Origin: Paraburkholderia kururiensis JCM 10599 = LMG 19447 | GTDB taxonomy: Bacteria > Pseudomonadota > Gammaproteobacteria > Burkholderiales > Burkholderiaceae | Length of the DNA stretch: 64,000 nt | Reading direction: 5' to 3' | NCBI RefSeq assembly: GCF_003986935.1 | Contig: NZ_RJZE01000017.1 | Coordinates: 62,001-126,000 of the forward strand | Shown: positions 26,350 through 34,623 of the stretch, in pieces | Numbering within the stretch: the first letter of the stretch is position 1 | Layout of the letters: the number at the start of each line of letters is the position of its first letter | The notes under the pieces: generated by a model | The model's database searches: none | Seen by the model: the letters and a program-made list of their open reading frames with translations, nothing else | What the model was told of the DNA's origin: nothing | Program-made: the position numbers and the translations under genes

Positions 26350-28032
26350 CTAGAACACGTTCACGACCACGATCGTGAGCAGCGCCATCACGAGCCGCGA
26401 CACCGCGTAGCCCGTCGCGTAGCCGATCACGGGCACGTTCGACTTCGCCACTTCCTGCAGCGAGCCGAGCGCCGCCGTAGTCGAGCGTGCACCCGCACAG
26501 GCGCCCAGCAAGATCCCCGGATGGAACTTGAAGACGTACCGTCCGAGCAGCAAGCCGACGATGATCGGCACGATCGTCACCAGGGTCCCCGCAAGGAACA
26601 GCGTGAGCCCGTAGTGCTGGATGCCGCTCACGAAACCCAGCGCCGCGTTGAGTCCCACACACGCAATGAAGCCGTTCAGGCCCACGTTGTTGAACACCCA
26701 GATCGCCGGGCCGGGAATGTGGCCGAAGGTGCGCATCGTGGAGCGCAGGTAGCCGCAGATAATGCCGGCCACGATGGCCCCCACTGCCGTACCCAGGCTC
26801 AACGGCACGCCGCCGATATGCACCGTGATCGCACCGATCAGGCTGCCCACCACGATGCCGAAGGCCATGAACGCCATGTCCGAGCCTTCGAGCGGCCGGT
26901 CCGCATAGCCGAGCGTCCGCGCGATCTTCGCCACGTCCTGGCGTGCGCCGAGAATCTTCAGCACGTCGCCGCGTTGAATCTTCGTCTCGCGCCGCATGGG
27001 CAGCAGGATGTCCGAGCGTGTGACGTTGGTGAGGAACACGCCGCGACCAGGTTCGCCGAAGAGCGCGTCGGAGATATCGCCGAGTGTCTTGCCCGCGTAG
27101 GCCTTGCTCGTCACCACGAGGTCGAGCAGTTCCGTCGGGAAGTCGAGGAGCGGCACGTCCTTCACCTCGGGGCCGAACTGCTCCTCGTAGGCGAGCAGCG
27201 GCGCGAGACCGCCGGACACCGCGATGATGGAGTCCGCCATCAACACGGTTTCGCCCTTGCAGTCGATCACTTCCATGCCGTCGCCCAGACGCATGCGGCG
27301 CACGAAAATCTCGCGATTGAACAGGGTTTCGACGTCGGACACAGTCTTGCCGATGAGCACCGGGTTCGTGAGGCGGAACGCGCGTGCCGAGTATTCGCGG
27401 TAGGCCGTCGTGCCGATCGGCGTGCCCACGCCGTGCTCGCGCTCGTAGTTCTCGCATTCGCGTGCGAGGTCGAAGCCGAACACCTTCGGCGCGACGTTGG
27501 CGAGCAGATACGCCGAGCCGATCGTGCCGAACGGATACGTAACCGCATAAGCGATAGGCAGGAGTGCAAGCGCGCTCTGCAACTGGGCCTGCTGCAGGCC
27601 GGACTGCTGGATCAGGTCGGTGGCCACGCCCAGCACCGTGGAGTTGGTGTAGCCGCCCGAAAGCAGCCCTGCCGTGAGTGCCCCGTTGTAGCCGAGCAGC
27701 TTGCCGAGCGCGACGGCCGTGCCGGTACCCGCGAGACACACGATGATCGAGAAGATCACCTGGGGCAGGCCGTCGCTGCGCAGCGCGCGAATGAACTGCG
27801 GTCCCACCGCGTAGCCCACCGCGAACAGGAACATCGCGAAGAACGTGGACTGCAAGGCAACAGGCAGCTTGATGCCGATCTGGCCGATCAGCAGCCCGGC
27901 GAGCAACGTTGAGGTCACCACGCCGAGATTGAACTTGCCGAGCTTGAGATTACCGATCCAGAAGCCCACCCCGATCGTCAGGAACAGCGCGATCTCGGGG
28001 TACTTCTGGAGCGTGTGGACAAAGTATTCCAT
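26350..28032 (-). CDS. AAE-family (AspT/YbjL-like) exchanger
   Basis: A 560-residue inner-membrane transporter: two membrane blocks of the AAE (aspartate:alanine exchanger) family (LFLTIGVGFWIGNLKLGKFNLG..., GGYTNSTVLGVAT and, in the second block, IPGPAIWVFNNVGLNGFIACVGLNAALGF and GACAGARSTTAALG) flank two cytosolic TrkA-C/RCK-C domains (about residues 210-380). AspT exchanges aspartate for alanine in lactic acid bacteria; many relatives carry other dicarboxylates such as succinate. Being 74 bases behind malic enzyme, under a DctBD-like control region, it more likely moves malate or another C4-dicarboxylate here; that is inference. Confidence 0.85.
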   Translation of the reverse strand: MEYFVHTLQKYPEIALFLTIGVGFWIGNLKLGKFNLGVVTSTLLAGLLIGQIGIKLPVALQSTFFAMFLFAVGYAVGPQFIRALRSDGLPQVIFSIIVCLAGTGTAVALGKLLGYNGALTAGLLSGGYTNSTVLGVATDLIQQSGLQQAQLQSALALLPIAYAVTYPFGTIGSAYLLANVAPKVFGFDLARECENYEREHGVGTPIGTTAYREYSARAFRLTNPVLIGKTVSDVETLFNREIFVRRMRLGDGMEVIDCKGETVLMADSIIAVSGGLAPLLAYEEQFGPEVKDVPLLDFPTELLDLVVTSKAYAGKTLGDISDALFGEPGRGVFLTNVTRSDILLPMRRETKIQRGDVLKILGARQDVAKIARTLGYADRPLEGSDMAFMAFGIVVGSLIGAITVHIGGVPLSLGTAVGAIVAGIICGYLRSTMRTFGHIPGPAIWVFNNVGLNGFIACVGLNAALGFVSGIQHYGLTLFLAGTLVTIVPIIVGLLLGRYVFKFHPGILLGACAGARSTTAALGSLQEVAKSNVPVIGYATGYAVSRLVMALLTIVVVNVF

Positions 28033-28106
28033 GATGAATCACCCGCTTGATTCGAGTAGTGGCGGATGCGCACGCTGCATGCGCATCCGGGGTGCCGGGG
28101 CGGCGT

Positions 28107-29768
28107 TCAGTAGGCCGGCCGGTAGAGCATGCTTTCGATCCACGAGCGGATTTCACGCGGCCGCGGCACGCCGGCAAGGCCCGAATCGAACATGTATTCG
28201 GCAATGCGGCTCGCAGTCGTGATTTCCGTTTCCAGGATGTGCTCCTGGCTCGGGAACAACATGCCCTTCGCCTGCAGCGCCGGGCCAACCTGGTCTGCCG
28301 TGGCGTGCGCCGCGACGATGAAGCACTCGTCGTTCAGGCGCGTCGGGCGGCATGCGTAGGTCGCAAGACCAATGGCCGGGTAGATGTAGAAGTTGTTCGC
28401 CTGGCCCGGCCGGTACTGCACGCCGTTCAGCTCGAACTCGTCGAATTGCACGCCGGCTGCGAAGAGCGCACGGCCGTTGGACCACGTGTAGGCCTGCTCG
28501 GCGGTGCACTCCGCCTTGTTGGTCGGGTTCGAGAGCGCGAAGATGACGGGCCGCTCGTTCAGGCGGGACATTGCTTCGATGACTTCCTTCGTGAACGCGC
28601 CGCCTTTGGTCGACACGCCGACCAGCATGGTGGGCTTGAAGCGTTCGATGACTTCCACGAAGTTGCGGCTCGGCTTTTCGTCCTGCGCCCACAGCTTCTG
28701 CGCTTCCGTGAGGTCGGTACGCGACGATTCCACGAGGCCGTTGACGTCGAAGAGCCGCACGCGCTTGCGCGCTTCTTCGGCCGACAGACCGCGCGATTGC
28801 AGTTCCGCCGCGATCAGCTTCGCGATGCCGATACCGGCCGAGCCCGCGCCGAGGAACAGGAACCGCTGGTCGGCCAGCTTGCCGCCCGTCTGGTTCAACG
28901 CCGCCGAGATACCGGCGAGCACCACGGCCGCCGTGCCCTGAATGTCGTCGTTGTAGCAAAGAATGCGGTCGCGATAACGGTCGAGCATGCGGATGGCGTC
29001 GGTGCCCTTCCAGTCTTCGAAGTGCACGCAGCAGTTCGGGAACACGTCCTCCACGGCCCGGACGAATTCTTCGGTCAACTCGTCGAGTTCGGCTTCGCTG
29101 GGCGGCATCTCGCGTGTGCCCATGTAGAACGGGTCGGCGCGTAGCTGGTCATTGGTCGTGCCGATGTCGAACAGCACCGGCAGCAGGCAGGTGGGCGGCA
29201 CCGCGGCACAGGCCGTGTAGAGCTGCAACTTGCCGATGGGAATGCCCATGCCGTTCGCGCCGATATCGCCCAGGCCGAGGATGCGCCCGCCCGTGGACAC
29301 ACAGATGAAGCGCACGTCCTTCTCGGGCCAGTTGCGCAGCACTTCGGCGATGCGGCCTTTCATGTCGCGCGTGATGTACATGCCGCGCGCGCGGCGATAC
29401 AGGTTGCCGAACGCGAGGCAGGCGTCGGCGACGGTCGGGTCGTAGAGAATCGGAATGAAGCGCTTCGGGTCCGACATGATCGTCTTGTAGAACACCGTTT
29501 CGTTGCGCGCTTCGAGATCGATCAGATAGACGTAGCGTGCGAGATCGTCGCCGAGACTATCGAGATGGGAAAGCACACGCTCCACCTGGCGATCGAGCGA
29601 TTCCACTGCGTGCGGCAGCAGACCTTCGAGGCCGAACTGGCGGCGCTCTTCGTGGGTGTATGCCGAACCCTTGTTCTTTGCCGGATCGTGCAGCAGCGCG
29701 GCGCCCGCGAGCGGGGCGACAACGCGCACATTGAGCTTCTTCGTTTCGGCAGCATTGGTGATGGCCAT
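28107..29768 (-). CDS. maeA: NAD-dependent malic enzyme
   Basis: A 553-residue malic enzyme, oxidative decarboxylation of malate to pyruvate in the cytoplasm. Recognisable segments: NETVFYKTIMSDPKRFIPILYDPTVADAC, the catalytic/metal part CVHFEDWKG and CYNDDIQGTAAVVLAGI, and the dinucleotide fold FLGAGSAGIGIAKL. Size (about 550-560) fits the large SfcA-type NAD enzymes. Start at ATG giving MAITNAAETKKLNVRV, behind AGAGGAA. It is the first gene of a three-gene unit (exchanger and DUF3995 follow), behind a -24/-12 promoter and two enhancer-like palindromes. Confidence 0.92.
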   Translation of the reverse strand: MAITNAAETKKLNVRVVAPLAGAALLHDPAKNKGSAYTHEERRQFGLEGLLPHAVESLDRQVERVLSHLDSLGDDLARYVYLIDLEARNETVFYKTIMSDPKRFIPILYDPTVADACLAFGNLYRRARGMYITRDMKGRIAEVLRNWPEKDVRFICVSTGGRILGLGDIGANGMGIPIGKLQLYTACAAVPPTCLLPVLFDIGTTNDQLRADPFYMGTREMPPSEAELDELTEEFVRAVEDVFPNCCVHFEDWKGTDAIRMLDRYRDRILCYNDDIQGTAAVVLAGISAALNQTGGKLADQRFLFLGAGSAGIGIAKLIAAELQSRGLSAEEARKRVRLFDVNGLVESSRTDLTEAQKLWAQDEKPSRNFVEVIERFKPTMLVGVSTKGGAFTKEVIEAMSRLNERPVIFALSNPTNKAECTAEQAYTWSNGRALFAAGVQFDEFELNGVQYRPGQANNFYIYPAIGLATYACRPTRLNDECFIVAAHATADQVGPALQAKGMLFPSQEHILETEITTASRIAEYMFDSGLAGVPRPREIRSWIESMLYRPAY

Positions 29769-29838
29769 GATTGCAATTCCTCTGGTGTGATCGGAAGTCG
29801 TACTGACACAAGCTCGCGAGAGCTTTCGCGATCTACTT

Positions 29839-29854
29839 TGCAAGGGGTATGCCA
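29839..29854 (-). promoter_or_regulatory. Sigma-54 (-24/-12) promoter of maeA operon
   Basis: Minus strand reads TGGCATACCCCTTGCA: the -24 GG and -12 GC are 12 bases apart and flanking bases match the TGGCAC-N5-TTGC consensus closely. It ends about 70 bases before the maeA start codon. Confidence 0.8.
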
Positions 29855-29872
29855 ATCTGGATGGACCGCCGC

Positions 29873-29895
29873 AAACCCTTGTCGTGCAAGGGTTT
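29873..29895. promoter_or_regulatory. Palindrome near the maeA promoter
   Basis: AAACCCTTG (29873-29881) and CAAGGGTTT (29887-29895) are a perfect 9-bp inverted repeat with a 5-base spacer, about 20 bp upstream of the -24 element. It differs from the GTTCGG palindromes, so a second regulator may act here. Confidence 0.5.
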
Positions 29896-29930
29896 TCGGG
29901 CGACAGCGATGATCCTCCTCAGACGTTGCC

Positions 29931-29978
29931 GTTCGGTTTTACGAATGAGAGCTTCGAAGCCCGTTCGGTATTTCGAAT
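29931..29978. promoter_or_regulatory. Enhancer-like palindrome pair for DctD-type regulator (maeA side)
   Basis: Two copies, GTTCGGTTTTACGAAT (29931-29946) and GTTCGGTATTTCGAAT (29963-29978), 32 bp apart start to start. They lie about 85 and 117 bp upstream of the maeA -24 element. Compared with the perfect copy at 33693 they have two and four differences. Confidence 0.65.
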
Positions 29979-30216
29979 GCCTGAACATCGGCGCATGGCG
30001 CGCGCAGCACGATCAAACACAAGCAGCACGAGCACGAAGCAGAAACACGACGGGCAACGCGACAAGCGGGCTTCGGCCGCAGCGCGAAGCCCGCACGCAG
30101 AAGCACGCAGAAGCAGGCGGAAAAGCAGAGGGAAGGAAACGAGCGGAGGAACGGGCGGAGGAAACGTGCAAAACAAAGCGCGCAAAACGAAGCGCAGAAA
30201 AAAGCGCACGCGCCCG

Positions 30217-31542
30217 TCAGCTGTCTTCGCTCTGTATCTCGTACTTGCGGATCTTGCCGAAGAGCGTCGTCTTCGGAATGTGCAACGCCTCGGCCGCCCG
30301 CGACAGATTGCAGCCATGACGGCGCAACTCCTCCACGATGAGCCCACGCTCGAACGCATCGACGGTGGCTGTCAGCGAGACCGGTTCGGTGTCCTGCGTG
30401 CCCGGCGCACCCTTGAGACCCAGCACGTAGCGTTCGGCCTGATTGCGCAGCTCACGCACGTTGCCGGGCCACTTGTGGGCCAGCAGCTCGCGCACCACCG
30501 TGTCTTTGATGGGCGGCGCAGGCCGGTCGAGTCGCAACGCCGCCTGCTGCACGAACACGTCGAACAGCAGCGGAATGTCTTCCTGACGCGAGCGCAGCGG
30601 CGGCAGCGTGATGGTCGCGACGTTGAGGCGGAAATGCAGGTCGGCGCGAAATTTCCCTTCTTCCGAAAGCGCGAGCAGATCGGCCTTGGTGGCCGCGATC
30701 ACGCGAAAGTCCACGGGAATGAGCCGGTTCGAGCCGAGCCGCTCGACGCTGCGCTCCTGAAGCACGCGCAGCAGCTTCACCTGCATGGCGAGCGGCATGC
30801 TTTCTATCTCGTCGAGAAACAGCGTGCCGCCCTGCGCATGCTCGATCTTGCCGATACGCTGGCGCGTTGCCCCCGAAAACGAGCCGGCCTCGTGACCGAA
30901 TATCTCGCTTTCAAAGAGCGACTCCGGCAGGCCGCCACAATTGAGCGCCACGAACGGCCCTTTACGTCCCGAAAGATCGTGCAGGCAGCGCGCGACGAGT
31001 TCCTTGCCGGTGCCGGTCTCGCCCAGAATCATGACGTCGGTGGAGAGCGGCGCCAGTTCCGCCACCAACTCGCGCAGCTCGACGATGGCGGGCGAGCGGC
31101 CGATGATGCGCTGCTCGAGCCCACCGATTTCGGCCACCTGGCGGCGCAGCCGCTGCACTTCGAGCGCAAGCGAGCGCTTTTCCAGCGCGCGCTTGACGAC
31201 CGAAACGAGTTCGCGCGACTGGAACGGTTTCTGGATGAAGTCATAGGCGCCGTCGCGCATGGCCTGCACGGCCATCTGCACGTCGCCGTGTCCCGTGATG
31301 AGGATGACGGGCAGGTCAGCGTCGCGTTCCACGAGCTGGCGCAGGAAGGCCATGCCGTCCATGCCCGGCAGCCGGATGTCGGAGACAACCACGAAGGCGC
31401 CGTCGCGCGGCAGATTGCGCGGCACCTTCTCCACGCTTTCGAAGCCCGCTGCGCGCACGCCTTCCAGGGCGAGCGCCTGCAGACAACCCAGTCTCACGTC
31501 GTCGTCGTCCTCGACGACAAGGACGTCGATGTTTTCTAGCAT
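30217..31542 (-). CDS. dctD: Sigma-54-dependent response regulator, DctD-like
   Basis: A 441-residue activator: receiver domain (phospho-Asp55 in VVVSDIRLPG, Thr83, Lys105), AAA+ domain with Walker A GETGTGKE (174-181) and Walker B TLFLDEIE, and a C-terminal Fis-type helix-turn-helix (CNLSRAAEALHIPKTTLFGKI). DctD activates C4-dicarboxylate genes with sigma-54. Odd point: the loop that contacts sigma-54, normally GAFTGA, reads GSFSGA (residues 220-225), two changes in a highly conserved motif. The start overlaps the stop of the kinase gene by 7 bp, so the pair is coupled. It is flanked by its two predicted target operons. Confidence 0.9.
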   Translation of the reverse strand: MLENIDVLVVEDDDDVRLGCLQALALEGVRAAGFESVEKVPRNLPRDGAFVVVSDIRLPGMDGMAFLRQLVERDADLPVILITGHGDVQMAVQAMRDGAYDFIQKPFQSRELVSVVKRALEKRSLALEVQRLRRQVAEIGGLEQRIIGRSPAIVELRELVAELAPLSTDVMILGETGTGKELVARCLHDLSGRKGPFVALNCGGLPESLFESEIFGHEAGSFSGATRQRIGKIEHAQGGTLFLDEIESMPLAMQVKLLRVLQERSVERLGSNRLIPVDFRVIAATKADLLALSEEGKFRADLHFRLNVATITLPPLRSRQEDIPLLFDVFVQQAALRLDRPAPPIKDTVVRELLAHKWPGNVRELRNQAERYVLGLKGAPGTQDTEPVSLTATVDAFERGLIVEELRRHGCNLSRAAEALHIPKTTLFGKIRKYEIQSEDS

Positions 31543-33548
31543 GATGCGTTTCCTTCAGACGGTGCGGCGCGCAGCGTGAGGCGGAACAGGGCTCCGCCTT
31601 GCGGCCGGTTTTCGCAGGTGAGGCTGCCGCCGAAGCTCGTGGCGATGTCGGCGGAAATGGCGAGTCCGAGCCCGAGGCCGCTCGTCTTTTTGGTGGTGAA
31701 AAACGGTTCGAACAATCTCGCCTGCACGGCGTCGGACAGGCCGATGCCGTTGTCGAGCACTTCGATGAACGCATGCTCGCCGTCGCCGTACGTGCGATAT
31801 GCGCGAATGACGATCTCGCGTACCGGGCTCGCCTCCATCGCCTCAATCGCGTTCGAGAGCAGATTCACGAGCACCTGCTCGAGCCGCACGGTTTCGCCGA
31901 AGGCCAAAAGCGGCCCGGGCGGCGCGTCGATCTTCACCGCGACGTGTTCCTTTTCGAGCCGGTGGGCGAGCAGCGCAACCGCGTTTTCGATGGACGGCAC
32001 GAGCGGCATCGCGACGATCTCGCCGCTCGAGCGCCGCGCGAACGAGCGCAAACGTCCCGTGAGCGTGCCCATGCGGGTGACCAGTTCGCTGATGCGGCCC
32101 AGGTTGAACTGCGCCGTGGCCGTATCGCCGCGCTGCAGGAAGCGCACGGCGTTCTCCGAAAGCGTGGACATGGCGGCAAGCGGCTGGTTGATCTCGTGCG
32201 CGAGCCCCGCGGAAAGCTGTCCGATCACGGCAAGGTTTTCAGTGCGGATGAGTTCGTCCTGGTAACTGCGCAGCCGGCGTTCGGACTCGATACGCTCGGC
32301 CACCTCTTTCCTGAGGTCTTCGTTGGCAATGCGCAGCTCCGCGCTGCGGTGCTCGAAGCGCGCCTTGAGGCGCTCGTGCGCCGCCTGCAGCGCTTCGCGC
32401 GCGAGCCGCTGCTCCTGCGTATTGAGGCGCCGCTCGTAGACGATGTGCGCGAACAGCGCGACGACGGCCACCGCAAACGCGACGAAGCCGGCCTGGGCGA
32501 GCGCGAGCTGTTGCGTGTCGGACGGATCGGCAAGCACGACGAGCCGCATCGATAGCTCCGGCAACTGCGCGGTGACGGCGAGATAGTCGCGTTCCTGTCC
32601 GGGCAATCCGGCGCGCAGGAAAGGCCGCTCGCCGAACGGCGGGGTCACGCTGCCCCACGCAAGCGGGCGCAGGTCCGCGCGGTTGTATTGCTGGGTCTCG
32701 TAGAAGCGGCGGCGTTCTGCGTCCGTGATGACGTGCGTCAGGCGATTTTTCCAGTCTGCCCGCGACGACAGCACGATCACGCCGTTCTCGTCGAGCGCCA
32801 CCACACGGCGCTCGACGCCATGCAGCCAGTCCCGTTCGAGCCGGTCGAGGCCGATCTTGGTCGCGACGATGCCCACGCGCCGGCCCGCGTCGTCGTTCAC
32901 GGCGGTCGCGAGGTAGTAGCCAGCCATGTTGCCCGTGGTCCCCACGGCGTAGTAGCCCACCACACGCCCCGGCTGCGCGCGCTGCACATAGGGCCGGTAG
33001 GAGATGTCGCGGCCGACGAAGCTGCCCGGCCCGTCGGGCATCGACGACGCCACCACGTGCAGCGTGGTATCCACCAGATACGTTTGCAGCGCCCCCGTGC
33101 TCTCGTTGAGGTCGCGCAGCATCCTGTCGAGCGCATCGCTGCGCTCGCGTGAATGGTCGCCCTTCAGGTACGCCGCCACGTCGCGGTTCATGGAGAGCGC
33201 GAGCAGCAGCGTGTCGAACCGGTCCGTTTCGCGTTCGAGCCGCTGCACGTACACCGGCAACTCGCGGCTCGTGGAGGCCTCCAGACTGGCCATGCCCAGG
33301 TCGAAGAAGTAGCGGTAGGCGCCCACGAAGCACAGCACGGTGACGACGAAGGTGAGCGAGAGATAGATGATGGCGTCGCGCCGCCGGAACGAGCGGATGC
33401 ACGAGAGGCCGGAAAGCTCGGTGGGGTCGCCCGCTTCCGTCGCGAGACGCTCGCATCGCCCCGCACAACGCCGGTGGTAACGGCAGTCGGCCGGCGGGTC
33501 GCTGCCCGTTTCGTCGTCGGCGCGCTTGATCGTTACAGTCGTGGTCAT
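31536..33548 (-). CDS. dctB: C4-dicarboxylate-type sensor histidine kinase, DctB-like
   Basis: A 670-residue kinase. Membrane helix 1 (about 60-79) and helix 2 (351-370) enclose a periplasmic double-Cache region with RDISYRPYVQRAQPG and GYYAVGTTGNMAGYYLATAV, the pattern by which DctB binds succinate/malate. A coiled coil follows, then His451 in SAGLAHEINQPLAAM and HATPase boxes (NLLSNAIEAM, LDNGIGL, TTKKTSGLGLGLAIS). Start is the ATG at 33548; the open frame extends much further upstream but overlaps the divergent operon's promoter region. Unusual: three cysteines (22, 28, 32) in the short cytoplasmic N-terminus (DCRYHRRCAGRC), which might sense redox state or metal. Confidence 0.9.
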   Translation of the reverse strand: MTTTVTIKRADDETGSDPPADCRYHRRCAGRCERLATEAGDPTELSGLSCIRSFRRRDAIIYLSLTFVVTVLCFVGAYRYFFDLGMASLEASTSRELPVYVQRLERETDRFDTLLLALSMNRDVAAYLKGDHSRERSDALDRMLRDLNESTGALQTYLVDTTLHVVASSMPDGPGSFVGRDISYRPYVQRAQPGRVVGYYAVGTTGNMAGYYLATAVNDDAGRRVGIVATKIGLDRLERDWLHGVERRVVALDENGVIVLSSRADWKNRLTHVITDAERRRFYETQQYNRADLRPLAWGSVTPPFGERPFLRAGLPGQERDYLAVTAQLPELSMRLVVLADPSDTQQLALAQAGFVAFAVAVVALFAHIVYERRLNTQEQRLAREALQAAHERLKARFEHRSAELRIANEDLRKEVAERIESERRLRSYQDELIRTENLAVIGQLSAGLAHEINQPLAAMSTLSENAVRFLQRGDTATAQFNLGRISELVTRMGTLTGRLRSFARRSSGEIVAMPLVPSIENAVALLAHRLEKEHVAVKIDAPPGPLLAFGETVRLEQVLVNLLSNAIEAMEASPVREIVIRAYRTYGDGEHAFIEVLDNGIGLSDAVQARLFEPFFTTKKTSGLGLGLAISADIATSFGGSLTCENRPQGGALFRLTLRAAPSEGNASC

Positions 33549-33614
33549 CGTGGTGTTCCGTTGCTTTTGCCGCGCCAGATGGGCTGGCGGCGCGCGTCGT
33601 GCGCGCTCTTTCAA

Positions 33615-33630
33615 GGCAAGCCTCATGCCA
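33615..33630 (-). promoter_or_regulatory. Sigma-54 (-24/-12) promoter of dctBD
   Basis: Minus strand reads TGGCATGAGGCTTGCC with the correct 12-base GG-GC spacing, about 65 bases before the dctB start. The palindromes at 33693 and 33725 lie 70 and 103 bp upstream. This would make dctBD autoactivated. Confidence 0.65.
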
Positions 33631-33692
33631 CCAGACCAGAAGCCCTCACCCGTTGATACAGCGCAAGCTTCCCCGTGCTTTGTGCGCGGCGC

Positions 33693-33740
33693 GTTCGGTT
33701 TTCCGAACACAGGCCGCGGAACGGGTTCGAAAAACCGAAC
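33693..33740. promoter_or_regulatory. Enhancer-like palindrome pair between dctB and the redox operon
   Basis: GTTCGGTTTTCCGAAC (33693-33708, perfect palindrome) and GTTCGAAAAACCGAAC (33725-33740, one change), 32 bp apart start to start, the same spacing as the pair upstream of maeA. They sit between two divergent -24/-12 elements, as expected for shared upstream activating sites. Confidence 0.75.
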
Positions 33741-33848
33741 GCCGGGCCGCGGCCGAAGCGTTGTTCCCTGGATGGCGCGGGACGCTGCCGCCGCCGTCAC
33801 CAGCGCCGGGCGGTTCGCGGCCTCTGCGCCAACCCGCCGCATCCCGTG

Positions 33849-33864
33849 TGGCCTGCTCCTTGCG
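33849..33864 (+). promoter_or_regulatory. Sigma-54 (-24/-12) promoter of the iron-sulfur/flavoprotein operon
   Basis: TGGCCTGCTCCTTGCG has GG and GC 12 bases apart. It lies about 85 bases before the first gene, with the palindrome pair 110-155 bp upstream, ideal for enhancer-bound activator. Confidence 0.7.
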
Positions 33865-33947
33865 TTGGACAGCGCGTCGCGCCTTCCGGCATCGGTCCCG
33901 CACCGGTACGGCAGGCGCACTCGAACCATTCGTCCACGAGGATCAGC

Positions 33948-34616
33948 ATGACGAACGAACGGCACATCACCGTCGTGATCGACGGCCGCACGGCCGAAGT
34001 CGCCGCGACGCTTTCCATCGTCGAGGCCGCCGCCCATGCCGGCGCGCTCACGGCGAACGTCGGCTGCATGGGCCAGGGCGTATGCGGCGCGTGCCGCTGC
34101 CTCGTGCGACGCGCGGGCGAACGCCAGGTCACGCCGCTGCTGGCCTGTGAAACGCGCGTGGAAGACGGCATGCAGGTGAGCTTCATCGACTACTTCACGC
34201 CCGACAAGCCGCACCGCTACGAGATCGGCCAGTTCGCCGACGGCTGGCACGCGCACCGCGAACTGATGCGCGTGTTTCCCGAGGCGCAGGACTGCCGCCA
34301 CTGCGGCGGCTGCACGCGCGCGTGTCCAAAAGGCATCGACGTCGAGCGCGGCGTGGCGCTCGCGGTGGCGGGCGACCTGCCCGGCGCGTCCGGCGTGTTC
34401 GATGCGTGTGTGATGTGCAACCTCTGCACACTCGCCTGCCCCGAGCGGATCTGGCCGAATCATCTGGGTCTCGCGGCGCGGCGCGTACAGACGGCGTTGA
34501 CGCTGCGGCCCGTCGATCTCATCGCGCGCCTCGCGCAACAGGACACGGCCGGTCAGGACACGGCCGGCCAAGGTAGTCCGGCGCACAGCGTCGAACGCCA
34601 CGCTCACACGGAGTGA
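33948..34616 (+). CDS. 2Fe-2S / 2x[4Fe-4S] electron-transfer protein (FrdB/SdhB-like)
   Basis: A 222-residue soluble protein. N-terminal ferredoxin domain: Cys40, Cys46, Cys49 (GCMGQGVCGAC) and Cys67, giving one 2Fe-2S site with the C-x5-C-x2-C spacing of adrenodoxins rather than the C-x4-C of SdhB. C-terminal part: two 4Fe-4S motifs, CRHCGGCTRACP (116-127) and CVMCNLCTLACP (154-165). So it resembles a fumarate reductase iron-sulfur subunit with an altered cluster set. First gene of a three-gene operon behind a sigma-54 promoter; the flavoprotein starts 7 bases later. Expected to carry electrons between the NuoF-like and FrdA-like partners. Confidence 0.8.
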   Translation: MTNERHITVVIDGRTAEVAATLSIVEAAAHAGALTANVGCMGQGVCGACRCLVRRAGERQVTPLLACETRVEDGMQVSFIDYFTPDKPHRYEIGQFADGWHAHRELMRVFPEAQDCRHCGGCTRACPKGIDVERGVALAVAGDLPGASGVFDACVMCNLCTLACPERIWPNHLGLAARRVQTALTLRPVDLIARLAQQDTAGQDTAGQGSPAHSVERHAHTE

Positions 34617-34623
34617 CACGACC

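Noticed and set aside
25881..27739. Long minus-strand frame covering the AAE exchanger in a second frame
   Set aside because: Arg-rich shadow of the exchanger; only its last 136 codons (DUF3995) are a gene.
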